From NCBI RefSeq assembly GCF_000184345.1, contig NC_017583.1, positions 558,001-622,000 on the forward strand: a stretch of 64,000 nt of DNA. The letters are read 5' to 3'. A model generated the notes under the pieces. The model made no database searches. It saw only the letters and a program-made list of their open reading frames with translations, and was not told the origin of the DNA. Made by a program: the position numbers and the translations under genes. The stretch comes from Spirochaeta thermophila DSM 6578 (GTDB lineage: Bacteria; Spirochaetota; Spirochaetia; Winmispirales; Winmispiraceae). Of this stretch, positions 63,772 through 64,000 are shown in pieces. Within the stretch, counting starts at the first letter, position 1. Each line of letters begins with the position of its first letter.

Positions 63772-64000
63772 ATGCTGAGTCCCAAGAGGGTCAAATATAG
63801 GAAGCAGCAGCGTCAGGTGAGGACGCTCAGGCGGAAGGCCTCCCGGGGGAATACCGTGGCCTTCGGTGAGTTCGGTCTCATGGCTCTTGAGCCCGAGTGG
63901 GTCACGAGCCGTCAGATCGAGGCCGCCCGTGTGGCGCTCACGAGGAAGATCCGCCGTGGAGGAAAGGTGTGGATCCGGATCTTCCCCGACAAGCCTTACA
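63772..64000 (+). CDS. rplP: 50S ribosomal protein L16 (3' end cut by window)
   Basis: First 76 codons only. [37 protein letters not shown] and [12 protein letters not shown] match L16, the protein near the A-site tRNA elbow. ATG 63772 follows AGGAG at 63761-63765. The gene and the S10 operon continue beyond the window. Confidence 0.97.
   Translation, partial: MLSPKRVKYRKQQRQVRTLRRKASRGNTVAFGEFGLMALEPEWVTSRQIEAARVALTRKIRRGGKVWIRIFPDKPY

Overview
The window reads as chromosomal DNA of a high-GC, probably thermophilic, fermentative spirochaete; Spirochaeta (Winmispira) thermophila or a close relative is my best guess from memory, not a database match. Supporting signs are a spirochaete-type Asn in the rifampicin pocket of RpoB, an [FeFe]-hydrogenase maturation cluster with no aerobic respiration genes, a flavodiiron protein, cellobiose phosphorylase, strongly purine-rich sense strands, and promoters of the form TTGACA-N17-TANANT in front of most transcription units.

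Layout. 1-3484: riboflavin operon ribD(partial)-ribE-ribBA-ribH. 3547-5558 (minus): purC and a Sua5-type threonylcarbamoyladenylate synthase, coupled by a GTGA overlap, with a 22-23 bp tandem repeat upstream. 5778-6605 (minus): a DeoR-type regulator. 6725-12638: a pile of nested insertion sequences: a 5'-truncated IS256-type element, a complete 1777 bp DUF772/IS1182-like element, a chemoreceptor fragment truncated at both ends, and a 935 bp IS1595-type element that carries a nonsense codon and is split by a 1289 bp IS3/IS150-type element with a 4 bp target duplication. 12757-15225 (minus): GH94 cellobiose phosphorylase. 15396-19613: aminopeptidase P, ROK sugar kinase, YjbQ, HDAC-like deacetylase. 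19880-23043: sugar ABC importer (binding protein and two permeases, no ATPase). 23235-28622: hydrogenase maturation operon (TM1266-type regulator, hydG, hydE, aspartase-like lyase, hydF). 28739-32451 (minus): glycine-betaine-type ABC importer in the yehZ-Y-X-W order. 32564-33765: a small conserved-looking protein of unknown function and a nitrilase-superfamily amidohydrolase. 33886-35662: a second, inverted copy of the 1777 bp IS.

35729-44637: flavodiiron protein, asnS, an orphan solute-binding protein, gpmI, two tandem paralogous putative outer-membrane proteins, and 6-phosphogluconolactonase. 44676-46019: an intact IS256-type element with an 8 bp target duplication, lying exactly between the divergent promoters of pgl and tRNA-Thr. 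46080-64000: the information-processing superoperon tRNA-Thr, rpmG, tRNA-Trp, secE, nusG, rplKAJL, rpoBC, rpsLG (no fusA), tuf, then the S10 operon rpsJ to rplP (cut by the window end).

The genes suggest a saccharolytic anaerobe: imported disaccharides are phosphorolysed and phosphorylated, glycolysis includes GpmI, and reductant leaves as H2 through an [FeFe]-hydrogenase whose structural genes lie elsewhere. I found no clearly new defence or biosynthetic system. The most informative observations are the nested IS history, IS elements sitting just outside host promoters, the paralogous envelope proteins, the divergent aspartase in the hydrogenase cluster, an L1-type autoregulatory site before rplK, and the natural rifampicin-resistance residue.
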